Shown in pieces: positions 44,871 to 54,843 of a stretch of 62,541 nt of DNA. This DNA comes from Arcicella sp. (GTDB taxonomy: Bacteria > Bacteroidota > Bacteroidia > Cytophagales > Spirosomataceae), in contig JALONS010000009.1 of the NCBI GenBank assembly GCA_025454855.1, forward strand, positions 1 to 62,541, written 5' to 3'. Numbering within the stretch: position 1 is the stretch's first letter; each line of letters starts with the position of its first letter. Below the pieces are notes generated by a model, which was not told where the DNA came from, made no database searches, and worked only from the letters and a program-made list of their open reading frames with translations. The position numbers and the translations under genes were made by a program.

Positions 44871-47789
44871 ATGCAAACTTTCCTTGACCGTTCGGCTCAA
44901 TATATTTATTCTCAACATACTCATAACCAGTTATCTAAGGTTTGTATAGTAATTCCTTCTCGACGAGGCGTTTTGTATTTCAAACAAGCACTTTCGCAAC
45001 TTTCAGACGTTCCGTTCCTTGCTCCTGACGTGTTGGCGGTAGATGATTTTGTGATGGAAATGACGGGCTTACGCCAAATAGACCCCATCGCTCTTTTGTT
45101 TGAATTATACGATGTTTTTAAAGAAATTGACCCCAACGTAGTATTCGAGCGGTTCATGACTTGGGCAACTACTTTACTAAACGACTTTGATAAAATTGAC
45201 CAATACTTGGTGGATGCCAAAGCATTATTTAGTTATATGTCGGAAGCTAAAGCATTGGAACGGTGGCAGATGCAGTTGGGAGAATCACAAAAAGATAGAA
45301 ATCTAAAAACCGACCGCACCGACCGCTACTTTAAACTTTTCGAGAATATTTTTTCGGTATATCAAAATTTACGAGATAGACTCACGGACAAAGGTTTGGT
45401 GTATCGAGGAATGGCATACCGAGAATTAGCGGAGCATACAGACAAGTATATTTTAGAAAAAGATAAACATTTAAAGTACTATTTTGTGGGCTTCAATGCC
45501 CTGAGTGATGCCGAAGAGAAAACCATTAGAACTTTATTGAAACGCAAAAACTTCGCAGAAACTCTCTGGGATACAGACGCTTATATTCTGCGAAACAAAG
45601 ACCAAAAAGCGGGAGACTGGTTGAGAATTTATAAAAATGGCGATGATAAAGCAGGAAAAGCTCCTTTGTACAACGATGAGTGGCTTTGGGAAACGGATGA
45701 TTTGGTAAAAGGAAAGAAAAATATTCAAGTGATTGGCGTAGCTAATGCCAGTATTCAAGCAAAAGTAGCGGGTCATATTTACCGAAATTGGCAACAAGAA
45801 CGTAAGAATAACCCCGTTGAGCAATTTGCAAATTCGCAAACTGCCATAGTTTTAGGCGATGAAAATTTATTAGTTCCCGTAATGAACTCGTTGGATGAAT
45901 CCGTCAAAGATTTGAATATTACGATGGGTTTGTCACTTCGTAATTCTATGTTATTTACGTTGATAGATTCTTTGTTTGAATTACAACGCAATTTGGTAAA
46001 ATTTAAAACGGAAGAAGGCGAAACGGTGAAGATTCCAAAATTTTCGCATCGGCAGGTTGTCAAAGTATTAAATCATCCGTTTTTGAGGCGTTGGGAGTTG
46101 ATGAAGTATGCGGGAGAATCCGCCCCCGAATCCGAAAACCCAATTCGCAAAACTCTCCGAGAAATTACCGAGCGAAATCGGGTATTTTTAAGCTCGAAAG
46201 AGTTATTAGAAATAGCCAACAATGACCCCATTTTTGAAATCATTTTCAAACATTGGAACAATAATCCTCAAAATGCCATTAAATGTTTTTATGCTTTAAT
46301 TGACTCATTACGAGATGTTTATAAAGAAAGTCAGGATGCCATCGAAACAGAATATTTGTATCAGTTCACATTTTTGTATGAGTTTATCAAGCAAACCAAA
46401 ATTCCTTTTGATTCTGAAACGGATGAAAACCTCCAAATCATGGGAATGTTGGAAACTCGTACCTTAGATTTTGAGCGAGTAATTATTTTGTCGGTCAATG
46501 AAGGTACACTTCCGCAGGGGAAAAGACAAAATACGCTCATTCCGTTTGATGCCCTCACCGACCCTCAATTTAATTTGCCTACGCATAATCACGCTGATTC
46601 GGTGATGGCATACCACTTTTTCAGGTTGCTCCAACGTGCCGAAGAAATTGTGCTGGTTCATGTGTTGCCATCTGACACCTACGGGGCAGGTGAGAAAAGT
46701 AGGTTCATTTTGCAAATTGAGCATGAATTAGCCAAAATGAATAAAAATATTACGCTCACTTATCCAACCGTGAAATTTGTAGCCCAAAACGAAGAAGACC
46801 AAGAAGAAACCAAGTTAGAAATCCATAAAACGGCAGATATTTTACAATTTATTGAACAAGAAATTACCGAAAAAGGCATTTATCCTTCTCACATGAACCA
46901 ATACTTAGACTGTACCCTCAAGTATTATTTCAGTAAAGTAGCAGGTATCGCCGAAGAGGAAGTAGTAGAAGAAAAAATTGGCGTAGATACCTTCGGAAAT
47001 TGGATTCATAAAACGTTTGAAAACATTGATTCTGAGTTTGTTGCCAATGGTGGAATTGTTGAAAAAGAAGACCTTGAAAATGTACTCAACAATATTCAAT
47101 CGTATCTAAAACAAGCCTTCAAAGAAACCAATCAAGGATTACGAGCCGAAGAAGGAATGAACTACGTTTTGTATCAAGTGGGTGAAGCCATCGTGAAGAA
47201 ATTTATTCGCTATCAACTTGATAATGAGTTATTTCCTTTAGAACTGCTGGAGGTAGAGAAAACCTTAAAAGTACAATTTGCGGCTAATATTAACGGAAAA
47301 CTATTGCCCGTAAAAATTGCTGGACGAATAGACCGCATGGATAGAACTAACGGTTTTCAAGTACGAGTGATAGATTATAAAACGGGAAAAGTAGAGGCAA
47401 GAGACTTGAAAATCAATATAGAAGACCTTGCCGAAACGCTATTGACGGATAAAGAAAAAGATAAGTTCAGACAGCTTTGGTTATACAAGTACATGGTACT
47501 GAAACAAATGGTTTCCAAGAATGGCTTGACCATCAATGGCGTTAAATTGAAGGAATCTGAAAACGAAGTGAGTTCAGGTATTTATTCCTTCCGAAATATC
47601 GAAGCGGGCTTATTACAGCAAAATATTCACTTTCAAGAAGGTGAAAGTATTCATGATTTTATCTTTGAATCAGAGAAATATCTCGAAGCCTTCATCAGTG
47701 ATTTACTTAACCCAGACAAACCATTTGAGAAAAGAAAAGATGTAGAAAACTGCGTTTATTGTGATTATAGGCGTATTTGTGGGCGGTAA
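44871..47789 (+). CDS. AddB/RexB-like PD-(D/E)XK nuclease
   Basis: 972 residues. The C-terminal RecB-family nuclease domain shows KIAGRIDRMD and VRVIDYKTGK, where Asp and the D-x-K lysine are catalytic. Cysteines at 681 (LDCTLKYYF) and 961, 964, 970 (CVYCDYRRIC) form the 4Fe-4S staple typical of AddB. The N-terminal part resembles an inactivated helicase. It should work with an AddA helicase-nuclease in double-strand break repair, but none is adjacent. Confidence 0.87.
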   Translation: MQTFLDRSAQYIYSQHTHNQLSKVCIVIPSRRGVLYFKQALSQLSDVPFLAPDVLAVDDFVMEMTGLRQIDPIALLFELYDVFKEIDPNVVFERFMTWATTLLNDFDKIDQYLVDAKALFSYMSEAKALERWQMQLGESQKDRNLKTDRTDRYFKLFENIFSVYQNLRDRLTDKGLVYRGMAYRELAEHTDKYILEKDKHLKYYFVGFNALSDAEEKTIRTLLKRKNFAETLWDTDAYILRNKDQKAGDWLRIYKNGDDKAGKAPLYNDEWLWETDDLVKGKKNIQVIGVANASIQAKVAGHIYRNWQQERKNNPVEQFANSQTAIVLGDENLLVPVMNSLDESVKDLNITMGLSLRNSMLFTLIDSLFELQRNLVKFKTEEGETVKIPKFSHRQVVKVLNHPFLRRWELMKYAGESAPESENPIRKTLREITERNRVFLSSKELLEIANNDPIFEIIFKHWNNNPQNAIKCFYALIDSLRDVYKESQDAIETEYLYQFTFLYEFIKQTKIPFDSETDENLQIMGMLETRTLDFERVIILSVNEGTLPQGKRQNTLIPFDALTDPQFNLPTHNHADSVMAYHFFRLLQRAEEIVLVHVLPSDTYGAGEKSRFILQIEHELAKMNKNITLTYPTVKFVAQNEEDQEETKLEIHKTADILQFIEQEITEKGIYPSHMNQYLDCTLKYYFSKVAGIAEEEVVEEKIGVDTFGNWIHKTFENIDSEFVANGGIVEKEDLENVLNNIQSYLKQAFKETNQGLRAEEGMNYVLYQVGEAIVKKFIRYQLDNELFPLELLEVEKTLKVQFAANINGKLLPVKIAGRIDRMDRTNGFQVRVIDYKTGKVEARDLKINIEDLAETLLTDKEKDKFRQLWLYKYMVLKQMVSKNGLTINGVKLKESENEVSSGIYSFRNIEAGLLQQNIHFQEGESIHDFIFESEKYLEAFISDLLNPDKPFEKRKDVENCVYCDYRRICGR

Positions 47790-47800
47790 AGATGCATAGT

Positions 47801-49261
47801 TTAAGGGTTAAATTGAATACCAAATTGTATTGATGAAGAATTTTGATAAGTTCTGTAATATGGATTTTTTACCCAAGAATTAAGATTGCTCTGCATCACA
47901 GCTTCAACATTGAAATTCAAGGTTTTGGCAAATTGCCACCTAACGCCAAAACCGTATTTTAGTCCCCAAATGATACTTGCTCCGTTATCCAAATTATTTT
48001 GGACGACATTTACTTTATTAGGTATCGTAAAAGGAATAGATGGTGGATAAGCTCTAAATTCGGTAGCCCAATACTGATAGTTTTGTGGTCTTTGAATTGT
48101 TAGATTAGTAATTGAAAATATTTGAAACAAATGGTTATTTGTTCTTTTCCGTGAATATAAGTCATTTTCTATACAAATTTCCCCCTGCACGTATGAAAAT
48201 GAATGTAAATCACTACCATTGTTGATAGCAATATTTTGAGGTAAATTTTGAGCATCTTTAATAAAATCACTATTTACTAATGTTTGAAGAGGAATCTGAA
48301 CATTTCCAAAAGGCGTTTCAGCTGTGTAGGTAGGGTTAGAATTATCAGGTTTGAAAGTGAGTTGAGGACTATTAATACTACTACTTGTCAGAGGACTTTT
48401 CCAACCCAATTGGAAACCGCCTGAGTTATATTGACCCACATTAAATCCTAAGCGTGTTCGTTTATTGAGTTTCCAAGCAATCCCCAATCTGATGAAAGTC
48501 GATTTTGAGCCACTATTAAATGTAGGAGATAAAATGTTATAGTTATCATTTCGGATGCTCCAGCTATTCCAAATTACCCCAGTTGCAAAACTAAAAATTG
48601 GATGTCTTAAACTAAATTTTCCTTTACTTTCTTTCTCGGTCGAATCTTCTTCTATCAATGCGTCTTCCAATAGTTCTTTATTGATTTTTGTCATCAAATC
48701 CTCTCTCATCTTTTTCGATACATCAGTATAAACATAGTCTTTTAACCCTGAATCAATCATTTCCAATTTCTCAGTTTCTATTTTAGCTTCTAAATTTGGA
48801 GTAAGCATTAAAGGTTCTTTGATTTCTGAAATAGTGGATTGAATTTCGTTTTGGTAATTGTTTGTTAGATATGTGTTCTGTTCAGATTTTGATTTTTTTA
48901 GAGATAATGCATATTGTTGATTGACAAACTTCTTAGATGGTTTCGAGAACAAGGATAAAGTTTTATTTTTAATCAATAAACGTCCTCTTGGAATGTTATT
49001 ATTGACATTCTTGGATGCTATCAGAACTGGTTTTTTAGTAGTGATTGATATATTCTCTGGAGTTGTATCAGTCATAATAATGATTGTAGTAATTCCAGAA
49101 ATAAGTAACAGACCCAACAATAGGCTGATAAGAATAGAGTTATTCATTGATTTTTCTTTTTTTAAAATTTCAGTGCGAACGTACTTCCAAGTATCAATTG
49201 GAGGTACTTCCTCATGATTTTCTAAAGCATTACGAAATATTTTATCAATGTTATTTTCCAT
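47801..49261 (-). CDS. anti-sigma-like membrane protein with C-terminal barrel-like domain
   Basis: 486 residues. Residues 1-40 look cytoplasmic and anti-sigma-like (NIDKIFRNALENHEEVPPIDTWKYV). A membrane helix follows at about 42-65, then a charged linker. From about 220 on, beta strands resemble outer-membrane barrels (FSFATGVIWNSW, RLGFNVGQYNSGGFQLGW, SIQFGIQF at the end). It is 20 bp downstream of an ECF sigma factor and probably its partner. Confidence 0.72.
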   Translation of the reverse strand: MENNIDKIFRNALENHEEVPPIDTWKYVRTEILKKEKSMNNSILISLLLGLLLISGITTIIIMTDTTPENISITTKKPVLIASKNVNNNIPRGRLLIKNKTLSLFSKPSKKFVNQQYALSLKKSKSEQNTYLTNNYQNEIQSTISEIKEPLMLTPNLEAKIETEKLEMIDSGLKDYVYTDVSKKMREDLMTKINKELLEDALIEEDSTEKESKGKFSLRHPIFSFATGVIWNSWSIRNDNYNILSPTFNSGSKSTFIRLGIAWKLNKRTRLGFNVGQYNSGGFQLGWKSPLTSSSINSPQLTFKPDNSNPTYTAETPFGNVQIPLQTLVNSDFIKDAQNLPQNIAINNGSDLHSFSYVQGEICIENDLYSRKRTNNHLFQIFSITNLTIQRPQNYQYWATEFRAYPPSIPFTIPNKVNVVQNNLDNGASIIWGLKYGFGVRWQFAKTLNFNVEAVMQSNLNSWVKNPYYRTYQNSSSIQFGIQFNP

Positions 49262-49281
49262 GATTCAGGTTTACGGGTGGT

Positions 49282-49836
49282 CTATTTGTCATTTATGTAT
49301 TGATTACAAGCCTCAATTCTTCTTTTTAAAATTCTTCGTGCATCCGCCAAATTTGATTTTGAAGTACCTTCTGAAATATTAAGTTTTTCTGCTATTTCAC
49401 GATGTTTTAAGCCTTCAAAAGCATATAAGTTGAATATTAAGCGGTAAGTAGGGGAGAGTTCTTGTACCATCAAAAGAATCTCTTGGTAGGATAAATACCC
49501 CAAAATATCCTCATCGCTTTCCATATTCACTACTTCATTTGACTCATCAAGTTCCGTCATTTTCCAACGCATTTTACTTCGGTAATAATCTAAGGCAGTA
49601 TTTATCATAATTTTCCTTGCCCAACCCTCAAAAGAACCTTCAAACTGATAATTTTGTATCTGTTGAGAGATTTTAATAAAACCATCTTGTAAAATATCTT
49701 TAGCTTCTTCTCTATTACCTGCATATCGCATACAAATCCCAAACATTTTTGGTGAAATGCTTTGATAGATATTTTCAAAGGCGTTCAAGTCACCCTTGAG
49801 ATATGCACAAATAGCGTTTTTTAAATCAAAAGGCAT
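49282..49836 (-). CDS. RNA polymerase ECF sigma factor
   Basis: 184 residues with regions 2 and 4 of sigma-70: FENIYQSISPKMFGICMRYAGNREEAKDILQDGFIKI (region 2) and LSPTYRLIFNLYAFEGLKHREIAEKLNISEGTSKSNLADAR (region 4, HTH). It is cotranscribed with the membrane protein downstream, which probably restrains it. Confidence 0.93.
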   Translation of the reverse strand: MPFDLKNAICAYLKGDLNAFENIYQSISPKMFGICMRYAGNREEAKDILQDGFIKISQQIQNYQFEGSFEGWARKIMINTALDYYRSKMRWKMTELDESNEVVNMESDEDILGYLSYQEILLMVQELSPTYRLIFNLYAFEGLKHREIAEKLNISEGTSKSNLADARRILKRRIEACNQYINDK

Positions 49837-49986
49837 AAAGAAACTTAGCTTTAATAAAGGTTACAAATACAAGACGACTTCATACTAATTATGGTTGGGT
49901 GAACTAAAAAATATTTTAGAAAACATAAAATCTTATCAAGGAGTTATCATAACGTACTTTCACCAATAATTTATCAACGTAATAAT

Positions 49987-50976
49987 TTGAAACGGATAAA
50001 ACCCACTCGCCATTTTCCCAATGATTTAATGGACAAACTTCGCCAGACGGGTGACATTTTGGCTGATACAGTCATTACGCAACTCAATGAGCAGTACGGC
50101 ATTGCGAGTATCAGGGAAATGTTTGCTTGGTTGAATACATCAGAGCCTACTTCAAAATATGAGGTAGTGAACCAATTTATAGCTGATAATAGTTTCATGC
50201 CAGATTTTGCCGATGAGCAACAGATGCAACAAGGCATGAGCTTCTTTCTGAAAAATCAGGATAAAATTGGTATCATGTTGGCGTGTTTGTCGCTCCCGTA
50301 TTGCTATGCTGGGGCAGACGGAGCAAAGGTGTTGGCGATGTCGCAAAGAATTCAAACTGATACCTTGAAACGCTTGGAAGAAACAGGGGAATTTATCCAA
50401 ACGGTTACTGAACCTAAGAACTGGCAAAACAAGCAAGCCATTCATAAAATATTGAAAGTGAGATTGATGCACGCAGCCATTCGGTTTTTTACCGAATACC
50501 ACGGGCAGTGGGATACCGAATGGGGAAAACCCGTCAATCAAGAAGATATGGCTGGTACCAACGGAGCATTTTCGTATATCGTTATTCGTGGTATGAGGAA
50601 AACAGCGGATATTCCTTCCGATGGCGATGCAGAAGCCTATTTACATTTGTGGAATGTTATTTCCGTAATTATGGGCGTTGATAAAGTGTTGATTCCTAAT
50701 AATTTACGAGAAGCCTTTGTGTTGGATAAAGTAATTGCTAAACGCCAGTTCAGAGCTTCAGTAGAAGGGCAGGCACTCACCAAAGCGTTATTAAATACCC
50801 TCGAAAAATTTGTTGAAAATCCTTTGTTAAAGTCTTTCCCAGCGGCTCAAATGCGGTATTTGATGGGCGATGAAGTGGCAGATATTTTGGGCTTACCATC
50901 GGTTACTTTCGAGAAAAAACTGATTCCTTTCATCCCCACTTCGTTGATGTTTAGTCAAGCTACAGCCCCAAAATAA
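49987..50976 (+). CDS. MpaB/Lcp-like oxygenase domain protein (DUF2236)
   Basis: 329 residues from a TTG start (LKRIKPTRHFPND); an ATG at 50029 is an alternative. It is similar to the DUF2236 family, which includes fungal MpaB and bacterial latex-clearing haem oxygenases: LACLSLPYCYAGADGAKVL, HAAIRFFTEYHGQWDTEWGKPVNQEDMAGT and AYLHLWNVISVIMGVDKVL. The substrate is unknown. It runs parallel with the peptidase gene 82 bp on. Confidence 0.75.
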   Translation: MKRIKPTRHFPNDLMDKLRQTGDILADTVITQLNEQYGIASIREMFAWLNTSEPTSKYEVVNQFIADNSFMPDFADEQQMQQGMSFFLKNQDKIGIMLACLSLPYCYAGADGAKVLAMSQRIQTDTLKRLEETGEFIQTVTEPKNWQNKQAIHKILKVRLMHAAIRFFTEYHGQWDTEWGKPVNQEDMAGTNGAFSYIVIRGMRKTADIPSDGDAEAYLHLWNVISVIMGVDKVLIPNNLREAFVLDKVIAKRQFRASVEGQALTKALLNTLEKFVENPLLKSFPAAQMRYLMGDEVADILGLPSVTFEKKLIPFIPTSLMFSQATAPK

Positions 50977-51058
50977 TCCAGTAAACTATGCTTTTTTATC
51001 CTATTTTCGGATTTATTCTCGTAAATTTAACCCTGAAAATCAAGCGAATAGATAAAAT

Positions 51059-52387
51059 ATGTGCGACACTTTTATTGCGTTACCTCCTATTACTCAAACC
51101 AATAGCCTAATTTTTGGTAAAAACTCCGACCGTGAACCCAACGAAGCCCAAGCAATCGTTCGTTTGCCAAGAATGAAGCATATCGAAGAAACACTCCGCT
51201 GTACTTACATTGATATTCCGCAAGTAGCTGAGACTTTCGAGGTGATTCTTTCAAAACCATTTTGGATGTGGGGAGCGGAAATGGGCGTGAATGAATACGG
51301 TGTAACCATTGGTAATGAAGCAATTTTTACAAAAATAAAACCCTCAAAAACCAATCAAGGACTTACGGGGATGGACTTACTTCGTTTGGCACTTGAACGC
51401 TCAAAGACCGCCGATGAAGCCTTACACTGTATTACGGAGTTGTTGAAAACTTACGGACAAGATGCTTGTGGAGGCTATCAGAATCGAGATTTTTTTTATG
51501 ATAATTCATTCATTATTGCGGATAATCAACAGGCTTGGATTTTAGAAACGGCTGGTCGTGAATGGGTTGCTAAAAAAGTAACGCATTATGGCAGTATTTC
51601 AAATGGGCTTACCATTACCGATGATTATGATTTGATTTCGGAAAATGCCATTGCTTTTGCTCAAGAAAAAGGCTGGCATAAAACAGGTAACTTTAACTTT
51701 ACAAAATCGTATTCCGACCCCTTAATGTCGTGGGCGAGTGCCTGTAAAATTCGCCAAAAAACGACCATGCAAGGGGCGAGCCAACAAGGCTTTAATATAA
51801 ATTCAGCCATTGAGATTCTATCGTCTCATCATCTTTCAGATGATAAATTTGCCCCTCATAAAGCCAGTACCAAAGACATTTGTATGCACGCAACGGGTAA
51901 GCTAAACCCCAGTCATACAGTGGGGTCAATGATTGTAGAAATCCGTAAAGATAAACCAGTAACTATTTGGCTAACAGGTACTTCAAATCCATGTTTGTCG
52001 ATTTATAAACCTTTTTTCTTTGGAGATAACGGCGTACTCAACGAAGTGTATCAAGTACCAGATGTGAAATTTGACCGTAAAACCTTGTGGTGGATTTCAG
52101 AAAGATTGTACCGTTTGGGAAACTTAAATTATAAAGCCTTATCCGACATCGTAAAATTGGAGAAACAACAAATACAAGCTCAATTAATAGCGGAGGAAAA
52201 ACAACTTTTTGAACGCAATATTTCAGAAGAAGTATTACAGGACTTTTCAAAAAATAGCTTTCAAACCGCTTTTAAAGCCTTGATTGATTGGAATAATAGA
52301 GCTTCAAAAATAGCATGGCGACCTACCTCGTGGAATCCTTTTTATTATTTTTTCTGGCGTGGTTTAAACAAGAAAGTAGGGTTGTAA
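51059..52387 (+). CDS. secernin-like family C69 dipeptidase
   Basis: 442 residues, starting MCDTFIALPP, so Cys2 becomes the N-terminal nucleophile after Met removal, as in C69/secernin proteins. GKNSDREPNEAQAI and WGAEMGVNEYGVTIGNEAIFTK are family blocks. It is a predicted Ntn-hydrolase dipeptidase acting in the cytoplasm (no signal peptide). A terminator follows. Confidence 0.9.
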   Translation: MCDTFIALPPITQTNSLIFGKNSDREPNEAQAIVRLPRMKHIEETLRCTYIDIPQVAETFEVILSKPFWMWGAEMGVNEYGVTIGNEAIFTKIKPSKTNQGLTGMDLLRLALERSKTADEALHCITELLKTYGQDACGGYQNRDFFYDNSFIIADNQQAWILETAGREWVAKKVTHYGSISNGLTITDDYDLISENAIAFAQEKGWHKTGNFNFTKSYSDPLMSWASACKIRQKTTMQGASQQGFNINSAIEILSSHHLSDDKFAPHKASTKDICMHATGKLNPSHTVGSMIVEIRKDKPVTIWLTGTSNPCLSIYKPFFFGDNGVLNEVYQVPDVKFDRKTLWWISERLYRLGNLNYKALSDIVKLEKQQIQAQLIAEEKQLFERNISEEVLQDFSKNSFQTAFKALIDWNNRASKIAWRPTSWNPFYYFFWRGLNKKVGL

Positions 52388-52408
52388 GTATTTCAAATAA
52401 ATCTTTTC

Positions 52409-52446
52409 AAAATCGTAGTGTGATACCTTTCACCTACGATTTTTTG
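52409..52446 (+). terminator. intrinsic terminator after the dipeptidase
   Basis: Stem AAAATCGTAG / CTACGATTTT (52409-52418 with 52434-52443), with GTG/CAC pairing inside, followed by a T-run. Confidence 0.8.
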
Positions 52447-52652
52447 TTGTATTCAATTCTAACCTCTTTTGTATTACCTATAACAAAATCTCTAAAATGT
52501 ATTTTACGTAAATCCACTTTCATCTCAACAATCATTTTTTTTATTTTTCGTGTAACAATTTCATGGGTAGTGTATCAAAAGGTAAAAGAGTATAAATCAC
52601 TTTAGACTCTATTGTTTTAAATGATTCATTACTAAACATCAAAACCAACAAC

Positions 52653-53489
52653 ATGAAATCAAGATACACTGTTCTCGTTTTATTTTTTATACTTAATTAT
52701 GGCTCTATTTTCGGACAATCTAAAGCCTTTAACGTCAAAGTTAGTGGCAAAGGCGAGCCTGTATTACTATTCCCTGGTTTTACGTGTACAGCCCAAGTTT
52801 GGGAAGAAACGATTGCCGCTATTTCTGCCAACCACGAATGTCACGCTTTTACTTTTGCAGGTTTTGGAGGCGTACCAGCTATTGAAATGCCTTGGTTGCC
52901 AACGATTAAAGATGAAGTATTGGCATATATTCGGCAAAACAAACTAAATAAGCCAATCATCATTGGGCATAGTTTAGGAGGAACATTGGGTATGTGGCTT
53001 GCCGCAACAGAACCAACCCTTTTCAAAAAACTGGTAGTGGTTGATGGGTTGCCATGCACGGGAGCATTAATGATACCCAATTTTAAAACTTCGGATATGA
53101 TGTATGACAATCCGTTCAGTAAACAACAATTGGCAATGGATAGTATCAGCTTCAGAAAAATGTCTTCTCAAATGGCATTTGGAATGTGCATGAATAAAGC
53201 TAAACACGAACAGCTAATCAATTGGATGACCATTGCTGACCGTAAAACCTATGTGTATGGCTATATTGATATGCTGAAACTTGACCTTCGGGAAGACCTT
53301 GCTTGGATTCAGATTCCAGTAGTGGTATTGGCAGCTACTTTTCCGAGTAAGCAAATTGTAGAGAAAACATGGGATAGCCAACTCGCTAAACTCAATAACA
53401 AAGTCATACACTACGCTGATAATTCTGCACATTTCATCATGTATGACCAACCCGAATGGTTTTTGAATAAAATAAAAGAGAATTTATAA
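52653..53489 (+). CDS. exported alpha/beta hydrolase
   Basis: 278 residues. A signal peptide (about 1-21, SIFGQ) is followed by an alpha/beta hydrolase fold: oxyanion-hole region LLFPGFTCTAQVW, nucleophile elbow GHSLGG, Asp in the late VVVLAATFPSKQ region, and catalytic His in NSAHFIMYDQPEWF. The substrate is unknown. The next gene is an ECF sigma factor 83 bp on. Confidence 0.88.
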   Translation: MKSRYTVLVLFFILNYGSIFGQSKAFNVKVSGKGEPVLLFPGFTCTAQVWEETIAAISANHECHAFTFAGFGGVPAIEMPWLPTIKDEVLAYIRQNKLNKPIIIGHSLGGTLGMWLAATEPTLFKKLVVVDGLPCTGALMIPNFKTSDMMYDNPFSKQQLAMDSISFRKMSSQMAFGMCMNKAKHEQLINWMTIADRKTYVYGYIDMLKLDLREDLAWIQIPVVVLAATFPSKQIVEKTWDSQLAKLNNKVIHYADNSAHFIMYDQPEWFLNKIKENL

Positions 53490-53572
53490 ACTTATAGTCG
53501 TATTGCCATTGATTTTCAGAGAGATAAGAATATTTATTTGCATCTTTAAACCAATAAAATTGATAATATTTT

Positions 53573-54055
53573 ATGACTCAAACCGATTTTACGGTATTGT
53601 ACCAAAAATTCTCCCCAAAGATATTTCGCCTTTGCAAAGGGTATTTTGCAGGAGATTTAGATACTGCTAATGACATAACTCAGGAAGTATTTATGAAGGT
53701 TTGGCAACAGCATGATACTTTCAGAAACGAAGCAAATATCAGTACTTGGATTTATCAGATTGCCGTAAATAGTTGTTTGTTGTACCTACGCAAGGCTTCC
53801 AACCGCAAGGAATTTAAAACTGAGAGTTTACCCGAAATACCAGATTCAAATGAAGACCATCTAAACGATGACAAACTCCAACAATTATATGGTTGTATTG
53901 CTAAATTAGATGAACCCAACAGATTAATAATCATGATGGTTTTAGACGGACTTAGTTATGAAGAAATCGCCAAAGTGGTGGGCGTTTCAGAAGACACCCT
54001 TCGAGTAAAAATACACCGAATCAAAAAGAATCTCACCCAGTGTGTCACTAAATAA
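53573..54055 (+). CDS. RNA polymerase ECF sigma factor
   Basis: 160 residues. Region 2 is YQKFSPKIFRLCKGYFAGDLDTANDITQEVFMKVWQ and region 4 is LDEPNRLIIMMVLDGLSYEEIAKVVGVSEDTLRVKIHRIKK. It probably forms a regulatory pair with the membrane protein 73 bp downstream. Confidence 0.92.
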   Translation: MTQTDFTVLYQKFSPKIFRLCKGYFAGDLDTANDITQEVFMKVWQQHDTFRNEANISTWIYQIAVNSCLLYLRKASNRKEFKTESLPEIPDSNEDHLNDDKLQQLYGCIAKLDEPNRLIIMMVLDGLSYEEIAKVVGVSEDTLRVKIHRIKKNLTQCVTK

Positions 54056-54128
54056 ATGAACAATTAGAGTCTGAGTAAAAATGATAATCAATAAAAAATA
54101 TTCCCTTTAGCGATTAAAAAAATAGACA

Positions 54129-54719
54129 ATGAACAATTTTGATGATATTCAATCACTATGGGATAATCAAAATCCCAACGTAAATTCAGCTCTTTCGCCT
54201 GCTGAAATCATTGCCAAATCAGAGAAGAATAAAAATGAACTTCGGCGAAACCATTTAGCAACCATAACGGTACTCACCATCACCGTAATTGGAGTAATAT
54301 GGTATGCGTCAGTTTATGGTAATAGGGCTTACCCTGATGTTACCTTCGCACTTTCGTTGATGATAGGTTCTATGTTTCTACGAATCGGAATGGAGTATAT
54401 TAGCTATTTGAAGTTTCAGAAAATTAATCTTCAAAATACTACCAAAGAGTGTTTTGAAGCAACCACTCGATTTCAGCAACTTCGTCTGCGTATTCAATTG
54501 GTAGTTACCCCTCTAAGTTTGATGGGCTATGTGGTGGGCTTTTGTTTATTGTTGCCCTACATCAAACCAGCCGTCAGTCGTGGATTTTACCTGTATATTT
54601 TAGGTTCAGGTATATTTTTTCTAATCTTTATTTCTATAATTATTTATCGACAGATAAAAAGAGAACGAGAATTAATGACTTACTTAAAAGAGAATTACGC
54701 TAAGCTGATGGATGTTTAG
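54129..54719 (+). CDS. four-helix membrane protein, possible anti-sigma partner
   Basis: 196 residues. A cytoplasmic N-terminus (NNFDDIQSLWDNQNPNVNS, as in short anti-sigma-like sequences) precedes two pairs of membrane helices (about 43-63, 70-90, 125-145, 150-172). I do not recognise a named family. The position directly after an ECF sigma gene suggests it restrains that sigma factor. Confidence 0.6.
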   Translation: MNNFDDIQSLWDNQNPNVNSALSPAEIIAKSEKNKNELRRNHLATITVLTITVIGVIWYASVYGNRAYPDVTFALSLMIGSMFLRIGMEYISYLKFQKINLQNTTKECFEATTRFQQLRLRIQLVVTPLSLMGYVVGFCLLLPYIKPAVSRGFYLYILGSGIFFLIFISIIIYRQIKRERELMTYLKENYAKLMDV

Positions 54720-54762
54720 AAAGCAGTTGTTGATGTGAATAAATAGTTTACCACTTTGTATA

Positions 54763-54779
54763 TAAGACTGTTCGTCTTA
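54763..54779. promoter_or_regulatory. palindrome upstream of the DUF2911 gene
   Basis: TAAGAC-N5-GTCTTA, a perfect 6-bp inverted repeat of the kind bound by TetR-like dimers, 7 bp before the -7 element. Confidence 0.35.
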
Positions 54780-54785
54780 AAACAC

Positions 54786-54793
54786 TAACTTTG
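54786..54793 (+). promoter_or_regulatory. -7 element of the DUF2911 gene
   Basis: TAACTTTG matches TAnnTTTG, 50 bp before the start codon. Confidence 0.45.
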
Positions 54794-54843
54794 TTATACT
54801 AAAATAGTCGTAAATATATTTTTTATCTAAATCAACTATTGCT

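Noticed and set aside
52315-52605. 96-codon plus-strand frame
   Set aside because: It overlaps the end of the dipeptidase and the terminator; hydrophobic sequence from AT-rich DNA.
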